From Ralstonia sp. A12 (GTDB taxonomy: Bacteria > Pseudomonadota > Gammaproteobacteria > Burkholderiales > Burkholderiaceae), in contig NZ_JSZO01000019.1 in NCBI RefSeq assembly GCF_000801955.1, forward strand, positions 114,665-178,664: a stretch of DNA of 64,000 nt. The letters are read 5' to 3'. Position 1 is the stretch's first letter. Each line of letters starts with the position of its first letter. The notes beneath the pieces are model-generated. The model was not told the DNA's origin, did no database searches, and saw nothing but the letters and a program-made list of their open reading frames with translations. Positions 51,422-62,005 of the stretch are shown here, piece by piece. The translations under genes and the position numbers were made by a program.

Positions 51422-51685
51422 ATGCGATTTTCCCGTGACGCGTTTGACACGCAACACTTGCGAGCGATGACGGAGCGCTTGCACTGGCATCGCAATGTAT
51501 CCGCCAAGGCAATCCCGCTGAGCGCCCGCACGCATCTGCATCGTGCCCGCGGCGACGAGAGCGACGACGCGGAGGTTATGAAAGTCACGGCGGTCTCTAC
51601 CGCGGTGGCGCTGGCAGTGGTGTTGGTTGCGCTGCTGGCAATTGGTTTCGGGTCAGAAATGGCCCGATTGATGGGCCTGGAATGA
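51422..51685 (+). CDS. Small membrane protein, 87 residues
   Basis: GGGAGGT lies eight bases upstream of the ATG. The first 50 residues are soluble and His/Arg-rich (DTQHLRAMTERLHWHRN); one C-terminal membrane segment (VSTAVALAVVLVALLAIGFG) follows, then a short tail. The structure suggests a tail-anchored inner-membrane protein. No family recognised. Confidence 0.6.
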   Translation: MRFSRDAFDTQHLRAMTERLHWHRNVSAKAIPLSARTHLHRARGDESDDAEVMKVTAVSTAVALAVVLVALLAIGFGSEMARLMGLE

Positions 51686-51807
51686 TCCGGTGCCCTTGCG
51701 CGTCTTGACGGACGCAGCCCCGGCCCTCGCGCAAGGCGATACGGCCACCCCTGAACGGCCTGTCCGATGGAAATCGGCAGGCCGTTCAACTTTTGGGGCG
51801 CGCTGAT

Positions 51808-52158
51808 TTACTTCAGGAACGCATCCAGTGCTTCGGGTGTGCGGCCGATGGTGGCTTTGCCATTGCGCACGAGCACCGGGCGCTGCATCAGCTTCGGGGT
51901 TTCTGCAATGGCCTTCAGCAGGGCTTCGTCCGATGCGCTGGCCAGGTTCAGTTGCGCGTACTCGTCTTCGTTTTCGCGCACGAGGCTACGCAGCGGTGTG
52001 TCGAGTTGCGATGCGAGCTTTTTGAGATCGGCCAGCGTGGCGGGGGTTTTCAGGTACTCGATGACTTCGAGTTGTTCGCCCTGTTTATCTGCGAAGGCTT
52101 GGGCTTGCTCAAGCGCGGTGCGGGATTTGGAGCAGCGGGGATTGTGGTAGATCTGCAT
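51808..52158 (-). CDS. arsC: ArsC-type (glutaredoxin-dependent) arsenate reductase
   Basis: A 116-residue protein of the ArsC/Spx fold. The active-site loop is IYHNPRCSKSRTALEQ with the single catalytic Cys and the Arg that binds arsenate. The later RPVLVRNGKATIGRTPEALDAFL is the family end. It reduces arsenate to arsenite with glutathione/glutaredoxin. No arsB or arsR is adjacent, so this is the stand-alone form common in many genomes, and the arsenate role is less certain. ATG 52158 fits the family start. Confidence 0.8.
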   Translation of the reverse strand: MQIYHNPRCSKSRTALEQAQAFADKQGEQLEVIEYLKTPATLADLKKLASQLDTPLRSLVRENEDEYAQLNLASASDEALLKAIAETPKLMQRPVLVRNGKATIGRTPEALDAFLK

Positions 52159-52266
52159 GGTGGTGATGGCTTGGGCTTGCTGGAGGTGCCATCTTAATTG
52201 GCTTGGCGGCATCGCCGATTTCGTCTCTCGCTAAGGGGGATTTCTTCTGGAGCCCGAAAAGCGAAA

Positions 52267-52287
52267 GGGCCGACAGAAGCCGGCCCC
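52267..52287 (-). terminator. Terminator of the M20 gene
   Basis: GGGCCG/CCGGCCC stem with a T-rich tail on the minus strand, just past the M20 stop. Confidence 0.7.
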
Positions 52288-52310
52288 GATCAACCATCAA
52301 GACTCGTGGA

Positions 52311-53597
52311 TCACGCGCCGAGCAACTCGGCCACCGCACAACCGACCACCACCGTTGCGCCCTGCAGATCATTCAACCGCAGGTTCTCATCCGTGTTGTG
52401 CCCACGCGCTTCCATCAGCGTACGTGGGCCCGCGCCATACAGCACCGTCGGCACACCGTGCGCCGTGTAATGTCGCGCATCGGTATAAAGCGGCACACCA
52501 TGCACCGGCACATCGCCACCAAACACCGCCAACGCATTGCGGCGCAAAGCACCAATCAGCGTCTGCACACCCGGCAATTCCGCCAGTGGCGCAGCCAGCA
52601 AGATGCGCTCAACCGACACCGCAATCCCCGGCCGCTCAGCCGCAGCACGCTCAATCACGGCACGCAGTTCACCTTCCGCATCACGCCCGGCTTCTTCGGG
52701 AATCATCCGACGGTCGATGCGGAACGTCACCAGATCCGGCACCACGTTGGTGTTGATGCCGCCCTGGATCAAGCCGACGTTCAACGTCGCATGGTCGATG
52801 CCCGACACCGCCGACTTGCGCGTCGCCAGTTCCGCGCGATACGCATACACTGCCTGCAGGATGTGCGTGGCCGCTTCGATGGCATCGATGCCGGTATGCG
52901 GCATGGCGGCGTGCGCCTGCTTGCCGCGCACCGTCACCTGCACGTGCAGGCAGCCGTTGTGCGCCGAGGTGATGCCATACGCAAACCCCGCCGAGATGGC
53001 GTAGTCCGGCTTGCTCAGGCCCTGGTCGAGCAGCCACTTCGGGCCGATGTCGCCACCGGTTTCTTCGTCGTACGTGAAGTGCAGCTCAACCGTGCCGTTG
53101 AGCTTGGCACCGCGCTTCTCAGCTTCGATCAGCGCGAGCAGTGCCCACGTGTAGGTCGCGAAATCTGACTTGGAGACCGCCACACCACGGCCAAACATGG
53201 TGGGGCCGTGTTCGGTCTCGACGATCTCACCGCCATACGGGTCATGCGTCCAACCCAGGCCGGGCGGCACGACATCGCCGTGTGCATTCATGGCGATGGT
53301 GGGGCCGCCGCTGCCGAACGTGTGCCGCACGATCAGGTTGGTGGCGCTGATCATGCCGACAGCATGCACTTGTGCCTCCGGCACAGCATGCGCTTCGACC
53401 GTCAGGCCCAGCGCTTCCAGCAACGCCTTGGCGCGCGCTGCGTGCGGGGCGCAGTCGCCGGACGGGTTGTCCGACGGCACCTTCACCAGCTCGCGCAGAA
53501 ACGCGGTCTGCTGCGCGTGTGCAGCTTCGACAAACGCGCGGATGTCCGCCTGAACGTCGGACCCCTTGCCGGGGTTGGTGAGTTGAGCCTGCGTCAT
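52311..53597 (-). CDS. M20-family metallopeptidase/amidohydrolase
   Basis: A 428-residue M20 enzyme. Metal-binding motifs: MNAHGDVVPPG (His and Asp), FTYDEETGGDIG (Glu pair), and a C-terminal ARGHNTDENL (His). The dimerisation domain carries HAAMPHTGIDAIEAATHI. M20 enzymes include ArgE, DapE and allantoate amidohydrolase relatives. The position next to alc-allA suggests a role in ureide or purine breakdown, but a terminator stands between them. Substrate unknown. Confidence 0.82.
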   Translation of the reverse strand: MTQAQLTNPGKGSDVQADIRAFVEAAHAQQTAFLRELVKVPSDNPSGDCAPHAARAKALLEALGLTVEAHAVPEAQVHAVGMISATNLIVRHTFGSGGPTIAMNAHGDVVPPGLGWTHDPYGGEIVETEHGPTMFGRGVAVSKSDFATYTWALLALIEAEKRGAKLNGTVELHFTYDEETGGDIGPKWLLDQGLSKPDYAISAGFAYGITSAHNGCLHVQVTVRGKQAHAAMPHTGIDAIEAATHILQAVYAYRAELATRKSAVSGIDHATLNVGLIQGGINTNVVPDLVTFRIDRRMIPEEAGRDAEGELRAVIERAAAERPGIAVSVERILLAAPLAELPGVQTLIGALRRNALAVFGGDVPVHGVPLYTDARHYTAHGVPTVLYGAGPRTLMEARGHNTDENLRLNDLQGATVVVGCAVAELLGA

Positions 53598-53641
53598 GTC
53601 GATGGTCTCCCGGGTTTTAGTTGGAAGGGTTTTGAAAGTGA

Positions 53642-53668
53642 CTGAGCCCCCGTTGTGCGGGGGCTCAG
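53642..53668 (-). terminator. Terminator after allA
   Basis: CTGAGCCCCC-GTTGTGC-GGGGGCTCAG is a strong stem between the allA stop and the M20 gene. It ends the alc-allA transcript, so the M20 gene probably has its own promoter. Confidence 0.8.
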
Positions 53669-53692
53669 TGTTGTCACCGATTCAGGGGCAGC

Positions 53693-54220
53693 TTACTTGG
53701 CGGCTTGCATCGCCTCAGCGGTCAACCACACCGACTCGGGCAAGTCCTGCTCGTCGCAGTTGTGACCTTCGCCACCGCGATCGACAACGAGGAAATCGCT
53801 CACCTCGCCCAGGGCCAGCAGCGGGTGGTGCCACACGCCGCGCGCGTAGTTCACGCCCTGCCAGCCGCGCGACACGAAGGCGCGCAGCTTGGTCGGATCC
53901 AGCTCGCCCGCCGGCGCCACGACCACCAGGTACGGCTTGTCGTTCTGCGGGATGAAGGCCTGGCTACCACGCGGGTGGCGCTCCAGCATCTTCACCTCGA
54001 ACGGCAGCGTACGCGGCTGACCACGGAACAGGCTGACCAGCGCGCGGCCGCCCTCACCTACGTCCACGTTGGCGAGGTCATGAAAGCGGATGGTCGTGCC
54101 CTGGTTGATGGGGAACTGCTTGCAGCCTTCCAGCTCGATCACATCGCCGAACGGCGCGAAGGCTTCGCGCGTGAGCGGCTCGATGGTCAGTGCAATACGT
54201 GCGACGGTGTCTTGGCTCAT
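53693..54220 (-). CDS. allA: Ureidoglycolate lyase
   Basis: A 175-residue cupin-fold protein. It starts [32 protein letters not shown], and includes [22 protein letters not shown] and [13 protein letters not shown], matching AllA. It splits ureidoglycolate into glyoxylate and urea. The start overlaps the alc stop as ATGA, so the two steps of allantoate breakdown are coupled. Glyoxylate then feeds Gcl encoded 6 kb away. Confidence 0.92.
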   Translation of the reverse strand: MSQDTVARIALTIEPLTREAFAPFGDVIELEGCKQFPINQGTTIRFHDLANVDVGEGGRALVSLFRGQPRTLPFEVKMLERHPRGSQAFIPQNDKPYLVVVAPAGELDPTKLRAFVSRGWQGVNYARGVWHHPLLALGEVSDFLVVDRGGEGHNCDEQDLPESVWLTAEAMQAAK

Positions 54221-55227
54221 TCCAGAACTCCCCACAGACGCAGGCGCGACACGCCGCCGTCCGGGAACATGTTGAAGCGCACGTGGGTGACGATACCCAG
54301 GTCCGCGATTTCGGCTTCGTAGTAGTGCTGCAGATCCATCTGCAGCTTCTGCTCGGGCAGCAGGGTCTGCCAGAACATCGCTTGCGTCTTCAGCGAGCTG
54401 TCGGTACCGCCCACCACGCGCGCGGCCTGGATGGAAACGCGGTCAGCAAAGTTGCCCTTGAAGTGCGCGGTGTCGACTTCGATCTTGCGGATGCGGCCCG
54501 GGTTGGCCAGTGCGATCACGCACCAGTCGTTGCCCGGCTCGCGGCGGCGGCGGGTTTCCCAGCCGTCGCCCATGTTCACGCCGCGGCCCGGCATCAGCAT
54601 GCGCGAAGCGGGCCCGAAGTGCTCGTTGTTGGCTTCGACCACATAGGCGCCGTTTTCCATGGCGGCCAGGTCGAACAGCTTGGTCCGGTCTGCACCCTTC
54701 CAGTCGACTTGCGGCTGGCCGTACACGCGCAGACGCGCGATGCCGCCGTCCGGGAAGATGTTCACACGCAGGTGCGTGAAGGCTTGCGTGTTGGTCACGG
54801 CCACGTAGGCATGGCTGTTGCCCTGCAGGGTGGTCGACGGAATGATTTCGGTCCACTGCGTGGCATCGGTCGGCTCGCCGTCCGGCAGATAGGCGGCTTC
54901 GATGGACGCGGCCGGCGGGAAGTTGCCGGTGAAGTGGCTGGTGTCGATGTCGACGCCCTTCACGACGCCCGGGCGGGCCAACTTGACGATGCAGTGGTCG
55001 TAACCACCGTTGCGGCGACGGCGCGTTTCCCAGCCGTCCATCCACTTGCCGTGGTCGTCGTACTTGCCGGGGATGAAGACAGCCGGCTCAGGGTTGAGCA
55101 TGCGGTCTTTCGGTGCGAAGAATTCGTCGGTCGCGAACGTGGCCACGGCACCCAGGCGCGGGTCGGCCAGGTTCGGATAGCGGCGGGTGAATTCGGGAGC
55201 GTTCGGATCGAGCGTAGGCAGCGCCAT
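54217..55227 (-). CDS. alc: Allantoicase
   Basis: A 336-residue protein with two related jelly-roll repeats: [48 protein letters not shown] and again [47 protein letters not shown]. It hydrolyses allantoate to ureidoglycolate and urea. ATG at 55227 has a GGAG ribosome site and family-like length. Probably controlled from the gap shared with dctA. Confidence 0.93.
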   Translation of the reverse strand: MALPTLDPNAPEFTRRYPNLADPRLGAVATFATDEFFAPKDRMLNPEPAVFIPGKYDDHGKWMDGWETRRRRNGGYDHCIVKLARPGVVKGVDIDTSHFTGNFPPAASIEAAYLPDGEPTDATQWTEIIPSTTLQGNSHAYVAVTNTQAFTHLRVNIFPDGGIARLRVYGQPQVDWKGADRTKLFDLAAMENGAYVVEANNEHFGPASRMLMPGRGVNMGDGWETRRRREPGNDWCVIALANPGRIRKIEVDTAHFKGNFADRVSIQAARVVGGTDSSLKTQAMFWQTLLPEQKLQMDLQHYYEAEIADLGIVTHVRFNMFPDGGVSRLRLWGVLE

Positions 55228-55397
55228 GGGGGAACTCCTTGGTGTTTGTCTCTGGATGTTATACGGCAGGCCCATCGAACAAAAACGGTGAGTAAGAACA
55301 CTCGAAACTATGGCGATGGGAGCGCCGGAAGTGCAGCGTAGATGGCGGAACCACAAGGGTTCGCGGGACTGCATGAACCGATGCTAGCATGTGAATT

Positions 55398-55432
55398 CAA
55401 AAATTGCATACAAAAATTGGATCGCCTATGAT
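55398..55432 (+). promoter_or_regulatory. dctA promoter with CAAAAATTG direct repeats
   Basis: TTGCAT (55404-55409) and TATGAT (55427-55432) are spaced by 17 bp, a good sigma-70 promoter. CAAAAATTG occurs twice (55398-55406 and 55411-55419), 13 bp apart, over the -35 box. This 333-bp gap separates alc and dctA, and a GntR-family regulator gene follows dctA. The repeats are a candidate operator. Confidence 0.6.
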
Positions 55433-55560
55433 GCCGTGACCGCTCGACAATTTTCGACAACAATTTGTTGCGACGCAGCGAGCGAAACAATGGCCTGACA
55501 ACAATCGCAATAGACGATCCGCAGTGCCAGAAACACCCGAAATCCAAAGGAGGATTCACC

Positions 55561-56901
55561 ATGCAACGCTTTACGCGCCCGTTGTTCGGGCAGGTTTTGA
55601 TTGCCCTGGCGGTGGGCATCGCGCTGGGCATCTGGGCGCCTGAATTTGCACAGAAACTGCAGCCGCTCGGCGACGGCTTTCTCAAGCTCATCAAGATGCT
55701 GATCGCGCCGATCGTGTTCTCGGTGGTGGTGGTGGGCATCTGCGGCGCGGGCGAACTGAAGAAAGTTGGGCGCGTGGGCGGCAAGGCCGTCATCTACTTC
55801 GAGGTGGTCACGACGATTGCGCTGGCGCTGGGCATTGCGCTGGCCTACCTGTTCGGGCCCGGCCATGGCATGAATGTGGACCCGAAGACGCTCGACCCGT
55901 CGGCCATGGCGTCGTACATGACGACGGCCAAGCAGGTCGAATCCACGGGGGTGGCGGCGTTCTTCCTCAAGCTGATCCCGGATACGTTCGTCAGCGGCTT
56001 TGTGAAGGGCGACATCCTGCAGGTGCTGCTGGTGTCGATCCTGTTCGGTTGCTCGCTGTCGCTGCTGGGTGAGCGCACCAAGCCGCTGGTTTCGTTCATC
56101 GATCAGCTCTCGCATGTGCTGTTCCGCATGATGGCGGTCATCATCCGCCTGGCGCCGCTGGGCGTGCTGGGCGCGGTGGCCTTTACCGTGGGCAAGTACG
56201 GTGCGGGTTCGCTCAAGCAACTCGGCTTCCTGGTGCTGCTGTTCTACGCGGCGGTGGCGATCTTCGTGGTGGTGGTGCTGGGTACCATCCTGCGCCTGGC
56301 GGGCTTCAACATCTTCAAGCTGATCCGCTTCCTGCGGGCTGAACTGCTGGTGGTGCTGGGTACGGCGTCGTCCGATGCGGTGCTGCCGTCCATCATGAAC
56401 AAGCTGGAGAAGATGGGCATCAAGCGCTCGGTGGTGGGGCTGGTGATCCCGACCGGCTACTCGTTCAACCTCGATGCGTTCTCGATCTACCTGACGCTGG
56501 CGGCCGTGTTCATCGCCCAGGCGACCAACACGCCGCTGGCGCTGCAGGATCTGCTGCTGATCCTGGGTGTGGCGCTGATCACCTCCAAGGGCGCGCACGG
56601 CATTCCGGGTTCGGCCATCGTGATTCTGGCGGCCACGCTGTCGGTCATCCCGGCCATTCCGGCCGTTGGCCTGGTGCTGGTGCTCTCCGTCGACTGGTTC
56701 ATCGGCATTGCCCGCGCGCTGGGCAACCTGATCGGCAACTGCGTCGCCACGGTCGTGATCGCCGCATGGGAGAAGGACATCGACCGGGTGCGTGCCAACG
56801 CGGTGCTGGACGGCAAGATCGACATCACCGAAGAAGGCGAGGCGATTGCGCACGGTCATGCCGCACCGGCCGCCGCAGCGCACACCCTGCCGCATGCCTG
56901 A
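55561..56901 (+). CDS. dctA: C4-dicarboxylate:cation symporter DctA
   Basis: A 446-residue protein of the DAACS family with eight membrane segments and two re-entrant hairpins. It shows FLKLIKMLIAPIVFSVVVVG near the start, LVVLGTASSDAVLPSIMNKLE with the serine-rich substrate loop (GTASSDAVLP), and PTGYSFNLDAFSIYLTLA. It takes up succinate, fumarate and malate. GGAGG lies upstream of the ATG. A His/Ala-rich tail (HGHAAPAAAAHTLPHA) is atypical. Regulation by the following GntR gene is likely. Confidence 0.92.
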   Translation: MQRFTRPLFGQVLIALAVGIALGIWAPEFAQKLQPLGDGFLKLIKMLIAPIVFSVVVVGICGAGELKKVGRVGGKAVIYFEVVTTIALALGIALAYLFGPGHGMNVDPKTLDPSAMASYMTTAKQVESTGVAAFFLKLIPDTFVSGFVKGDILQVLLVSILFGCSLSLLGERTKPLVSFIDQLSHVLFRMMAVIIRLAPLGVLGAVAFTVGKYGAGSLKQLGFLVLLFYAAVAIFVVVVLGTILRLAGFNIFKLIRFLRAELLVVLGTASSDAVLPSIMNKLEKMGIKRSVVGLVIPTGYSFNLDAFSIYLTLAAVFIAQATNTPLALQDLLLILGVALITSKGAHGIPGSAIVILAATLSVIPAIPAVGLVLVLSVDWFIGIARALGNLIGNCVATVVIAAWEKDIDRVRANAVLDGKIDITEEGEAIAHGHAAPAAAAHTLPHA

Positions 56902-56938
56902 AGCCGGCATCCTGTCGGACGGCGGTAAAATCGGCACC

Positions 56939-57634
56939 ATGACCGAAACCACCGCCGCCGACATCTCCTCCGAAGGCATCGCCGATGACATCGCCCAGGC
57001 GATCGTCGCGCATCGGCTGCCGCCCGGCACCAAGCTGCGCGAAGAAGCGCTGGCGAAGGTCTACGGCGTCAGCCGCACCAAGATTCGCGCGGCGCTGCTG
57101 ATGCTGGCCAAGGACAAGCTGATCCGCATGGAGCCGGACCGCGGCGCCTTCGTGGCCAAACCGGACGAGACCGAGGCGCGCGAGGTGTTTGCCGTGCGCC
57201 GCGTGCTGGAGGTGGCGCTGGTACGCGAGTTCATCGCGAAAGCCACGCCCGCCGATTACAAGCGCCTGGAAAAACACCTGGCCGAAGAGCATCACGTGGC
57301 CGCCAGCGGCAACATTGCCGACGTGCCGCGCCGCAACCGCCTGATGGCCGACTTCCACCTGTTGATGGCCGACGTGGTCGGCAACAGCGTGCTCAAGGAA
57401 ATGCTGCGCGAGCTCTCCGCCCGCAGCTCGGTCATCACGATGATGTACCAGTCCACCTACGACGCCGTGCGTTCGTCCGACGAGCACACCGCCTTTCTGG
57501 AAGCCGCCAAACGCGGTGATGTGGACGGCGCCATCGCCCTGATGGAAGAGCACATGGCGCATACCGAGTCCTCGCTCAAGTTCGAATCACCGGGCGGTCG
57601 CGCGACAGACCTCGTTGCCGCCCTCCTCGCCTGA
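56939..57634 (+). CDS. GntR/FadR-family regulator
   Basis: A 231-residue protein: winged helix (IAQAIVAHRLPPGTKLREEA, YGVSRTKIRAALLMLAKDKLIRM) and a FadR-type C-terminal helical FCD domain (EVFAVRRVLEVALVREFIA, later DEHTAFLEAAKRGDVDGAIALMEEHM). The metal-binding Asp/His residues are present. It follows dctA by 37 bases and lies near alc-allA, so purine/dicarboxylate control is likely. A slightly longer start at 56894 is possible. Confidence 0.85.
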   Translation: MTETTAADISSEGIADDIAQAIVAHRLPPGTKLREEALAKVYGVSRTKIRAALLMLAKDKLIRMEPDRGAFVAKPDETEAREVFAVRRVLEVALVREFIAKATPADYKRLEKHLAEEHHVAASGNIADVPRRNRLMADFHLLMADVVGNSVLKEMLRELSARSSVITMMYQSTYDAVRSSDEHTAFLEAAKRGDVDGAIALMEEHMAHTESSLKFESPGGRATDLVAALLA

Positions 57635-57640
57635 TCGCGC

Positions 57641-58228
57641 GTGCCGACGTACACACTGCGCGCGCCGGTTTCGGCTGAGCTGGATATCAAGAAAAGCCGC
57701 TTTATCGGATGGGCCGTGCCGGTCGAGGACCGGGCTGCCGCCATGGAGGTCGTCGCGCGCCTGCGTGCTGAACACCCGGCCGCCACGCATGTCTGCTGGG
57801 CGTTGCTGGCGGGCGGGCAATCTGGCATGTCCGATGATGGGGAACCCTCCGGCACTGCTGGCCGGCCGATCCTGGAAGTGCTGCGCCATCACGATCTGGA
57901 CAGCACGCTGGGCGCCGTGGTGCGCTACTTCGGCGGCGTGAAGCTCGGCGCAGGCGGTCTCGTGCGCGCCTATACCGACGCCATCGCCACCGCGCTCATG
58001 CAGGCCGAACGTGTGGAGCGCATCGCCCGCACTACCCTCACTCTCGTCACCGATTACGCCGATGAGGCGCGCATCCGGCGGTGGATTGATGATGGCGGTT
58101 ATGTGCTGGTCGATGCTGCCTACGATGTGGGCGTCACACTGACCGTGCGGTTGCCGGTGACGGACGAGGCGCAGGCGCGGGTCACGCTGCGGGATTTGAC
58201 GCAGGGACGCGTGGTCATCGCGAGTTAG
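57641..58228 (+). CDS. YigZ/IMPACT-family protein
   Basis: A 195-residue protein. The UPF0029 domain shows ELDIKKSRFIGWAVPVEDRA, THVCWALLAGGQSGMSDDGEPSGTAGRPIL and VRYFGGVKLGAGGLVRAYTDA, followed by the small C-terminal domain. In other bacteria YigZ-family proteins are linked to ribosome or stress response; the molecular role is not settled. GTG start six bases after the previous stop suggests cotranscription. Confidence 0.9.
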   Translation: MPTYTLRAPVSAELDIKKSRFIGWAVPVEDRAAAMEVVARLRAEHPAATHVCWALLAGGQSGMSDDGEPSGTAGRPILEVLRHHDLDSTLGAVVRYFGGVKLGAGGLVRAYTDAIATALMQAERVERIARTTLTLVTDYADEARIRRWIDDGGYVLVDAAYDVGVTLTVRLPVTDEAQARVTLRDLTQGRVVIAS

Positions 58229-58551
58229 AAATCCAACTGCTCCGGAAGAATGCCCAATGCCCTGGCAATCTTCTCGCGGGATGACTTGCGCAACTTGTCG
58301 CTACTCTCCTGCTGTGCATAGGCGGGCTGCGAAATGCCCAGGCGTTTTGCGATCTCGGCCTGCGTCAGGTTCAAATGTTCGCGCCAGGCACGGACCGGCG
58401 ACACGCCTTCGACTGTGCGCTCGATCACAGCGTGGGGAACCAGGTCCCGGGCTTCAGCGCGCTCCGCAAGGTAATCGGCATAAGAAATGACAACGAACGC
58501 CGGTGAGCCGTCCGGACCGTTGATGATCTGGATGTTAGTAGGTGCGTTCAT
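58225..58551 (-). CDS. XRE-family antitoxin
   Basis: A 108-residue protein. Residues 1-45 (GSPAFVVISYADYLAERAEA) resemble an antitoxin-like N terminus. The HTH is AWREHLNLTQAEIAKRLGIS and QPAYAQQESSDKLRKSSREKIARALGIL. It overlaps the toxin gene stop and lies second in the operon, the HigBA-type order. It binds its own promoter and the toxin. Confidence 0.85.
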   Translation of the reverse strand: MNAPTNIQIINGPDGSPAFVVISYADYLAERAEARDLVPHAVIERTVEGVSPVRAWREHLNLTQAEIAKRLGISQPAYAQQESSDKLRKSSREKIARALGILPEQLDF

Positions 58552-58789
58552 CGCGCTTCCTCACTTCTTGAATTTCAACTACACGGATGTCGCCATCCCA
58601 GTCGAACAGCACACGGTAGTTGCCGACACGCAGTCGGAAACCATACTGGTGTTCGGCCAATGCCTTGACGTTCTGGCACGCCGGCATTGTGACAAGCCCG
58701 CCTACCGCTCGCACAATCACTTGCTGTTGTCGCCGATCCAGCTTCCGAAGCTGCTTGGCAGCTCGTGTTGTCCATTGGATCGCATTCAT
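58535..58789 (-). CDS. RelE/ParE-family toxin
   Basis: An 84-residue RelE-fold protein: MNAIQWTTRAAKQLRKLDRR, IVRAVGGLVTMPACQNVKAL, YGFRLRVGNYRVLFDWDGDI and RVVEIQEVRKRDERTY. Basic residues at the C-terminal end fit the mRNA-cleaving RelE type. It overlaps the antitoxin start by 17 bases. Expression is probably set by the AT-rich palindrome upstream. Confidence 0.88.
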   Translation of the reverse strand: MNAIQWTTRAAKQLRKLDRRQQQVIVRAVGGLVTMPACQNVKALAEHQYGFRLRVGNYRVLFDWDGDIRVVEIQEVRKRDERTY

Positions 58790-58807
58790 GATGCGATCGG
58801 ACCATGG

Positions 58808-58823
58808 ATTATAAGTTTATAAT
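58808..58823 (-). promoter_or_regulatory. Toxin-antitoxin promoter/operator
   Basis: ATTATAA-GT-TTATAAT is a perfect inverted repeat that contains a TATAAT -10 box on the minus strand, about 19 bases before the toxin ATG. It is a natural target for autorepression by the XRE antitoxin. Confidence 0.65.
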
Positions 58824-58919
58824 ATATTCTATATGTTTTCATCGGCAGGGCTCACATGGCGTGCTAGCCCGCCATGATTCCCAGCTGCCCGGATAGCGTC
58901 GATCAGACTGCACCTTGAC

Positions 58920-59831
58920 TTAACTGCTGCGCGACCAATACCCCGCCTGCGCATACACCGTTTTCAGGTGCTCAATAAAGAAGCGAATCTTCGCCGGCAC
59001 CGGCCGCTGCTGCGGGTACACGGCGAGGATGTCGTAGTCAGGCAGCGCGTAATCATCCAGCACCGTCATCAGCGCGCCGGATTCCAGTTCGGGCTGAATC
59101 TCCCACGTTGAGCGCCAGCCCAGGCCCAGGCCCTCACCCATCCAGCGGTGCAGCAGTTCGCCGTCGTTGCAATCGAGGTTGCCGTTTACCTTCACGGTGA
59201 CGGCCTTGCCGTTCTGCTGGAAGTACCAGCCGCGCTGCTGGCCGCCCTGCAGGTTGAAGGCGAGGCAGTTGTGGCGCTCCAGATCATCCAGCGTGCGCGG
59301 CACGCCGTGCTTGGCGAAATACGCCGGGGTGCCGCACACCACGCGCTTGTTCGACGCCAGGCGGATCGCCACGAAGTTCGGGTCAATCGCCCCGCCAATG
59401 CGGATGCCCACGTCGTAGCCCTCGCGCACTAGGTCGACCACGCGGTCGGTCAGATTGAATGAGCAGCGCACGTCTGGGTTGGCGCGCAGGAAGTCCGGCG
59501 CGTGCGGCGCGACGTGCTTGCGGCCGAACGCAGCCGGCGCGGAGACGATCAGGTGCCCCGTCGCCTTGTGGCGGCCTTCGGCCACCAGCAGCTCGGCGCG
59601 GTCCAATTCACCCAGTGCCTTCTTGCACTGTTCCATGAACACCGCGCCCTGCTCCGTCACGGCAATGCGGCGTGTGGACCGGTGCAGCAGCTTCACGCCC
59701 AGGCGGGCCTCCAGCGCGTTGATGCGCCGGCCGATCATGACGGGCGTCACGTCCTGCGTGAGCGCGGCGGCGGCCATGCTGCCGTGTTCCACCACGGCGA
59801 TGAACGCCTCGATCTGCTTGAGCTTGTCCAT
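58920..59831 (-). CDS. LysR-family transcriptional regulator
   Basis: A 303-residue LysR protein: MDKLKQIEAFIAVVEHGSMA, AAALTQDVTPVMIGRRINALEARLGVKLLHRSTRR, then the effector domain with NLTDRVVDLVREGYDVGIRIGG. It is divergent from gcl with a 346-bp gap, so it probably controls gcl-hyi-glxR, perhaps in response to glyoxylate or allantoin-derived signals (inference). Confidence 0.88.
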   Translation of the reverse strand: MDKLKQIEAFIAVVEHGSMAAAALTQDVTPVMIGRRINALEARLGVKLLHRSTRRIAVTEQGAVFMEQCKKALGELDRAELLVAEGRHKATGHLIVSAPAAFGRKHVAPHAPDFLRANPDVRCSFNLTDRVVDLVREGYDVGIRIGGAIDPNFVAIRLASNKRVVCGTPAYFAKHGVPRTLDDLERHNCLAFNLQGGQQRGWYFQQNGKAVTVKVNGNLDCNDGELLHRWMGEGLGLGWRSTWEIQPELESGALMTVLDDYALPDYDILAVYPQQRPVPAKIRFFIEHLKTVYAQAGYWSRSS

Positions 59832-60177
59832 TCCATCATTCCAGTTCGCAATGTCTGACCATTTTAGTGAGTATTCCGTACCTGGATTGCGACTTTCTGG
59901 CGCATATCACCTGTGACGAATGGCAAAAATGGCGACGGACGATGTGATCGATGCGCGCCCAATGCACGGGATTTTTGCGATGCAGCAAAATAGCCAGAAA
60001 CGGCTTTATTGCAAGCCTTTCCGGCACCGTGATTGCCTCCGGATTGGTGCAGCACGCAAAATTATTCGATATACAGAGTTAGCAATCAACTGACCAAAGC
60101 TGCGTTTATCCATATCGGCATGCGGGAATAGGATCAGCTCAACCCTATTCCCACCTTCCCCTTCCTGGAGACACACC
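59832..60177. other. Divergent control region between lysR and gcl
   Basis: No gene. The 346 bases separate divergent transcripts and must hold both promoters. AT-rich patches occur near 59860-59880 and 60056-60085 (AAAATTATTCGATATACA). No clear T-N11-A dyad or -35/-10 pair stands out by eye. A ribosome-site-like GGAG at 60164-60168 precedes gcl. Confidence 0.4.
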
Positions 60178-61953
<1,776 letters not shown>

Positions 61954-62005
61954 GAACGACGCGAGGCGGCACGCCTCGCCCTCACCATCCGATAAGGAGA
62001 ACCCA

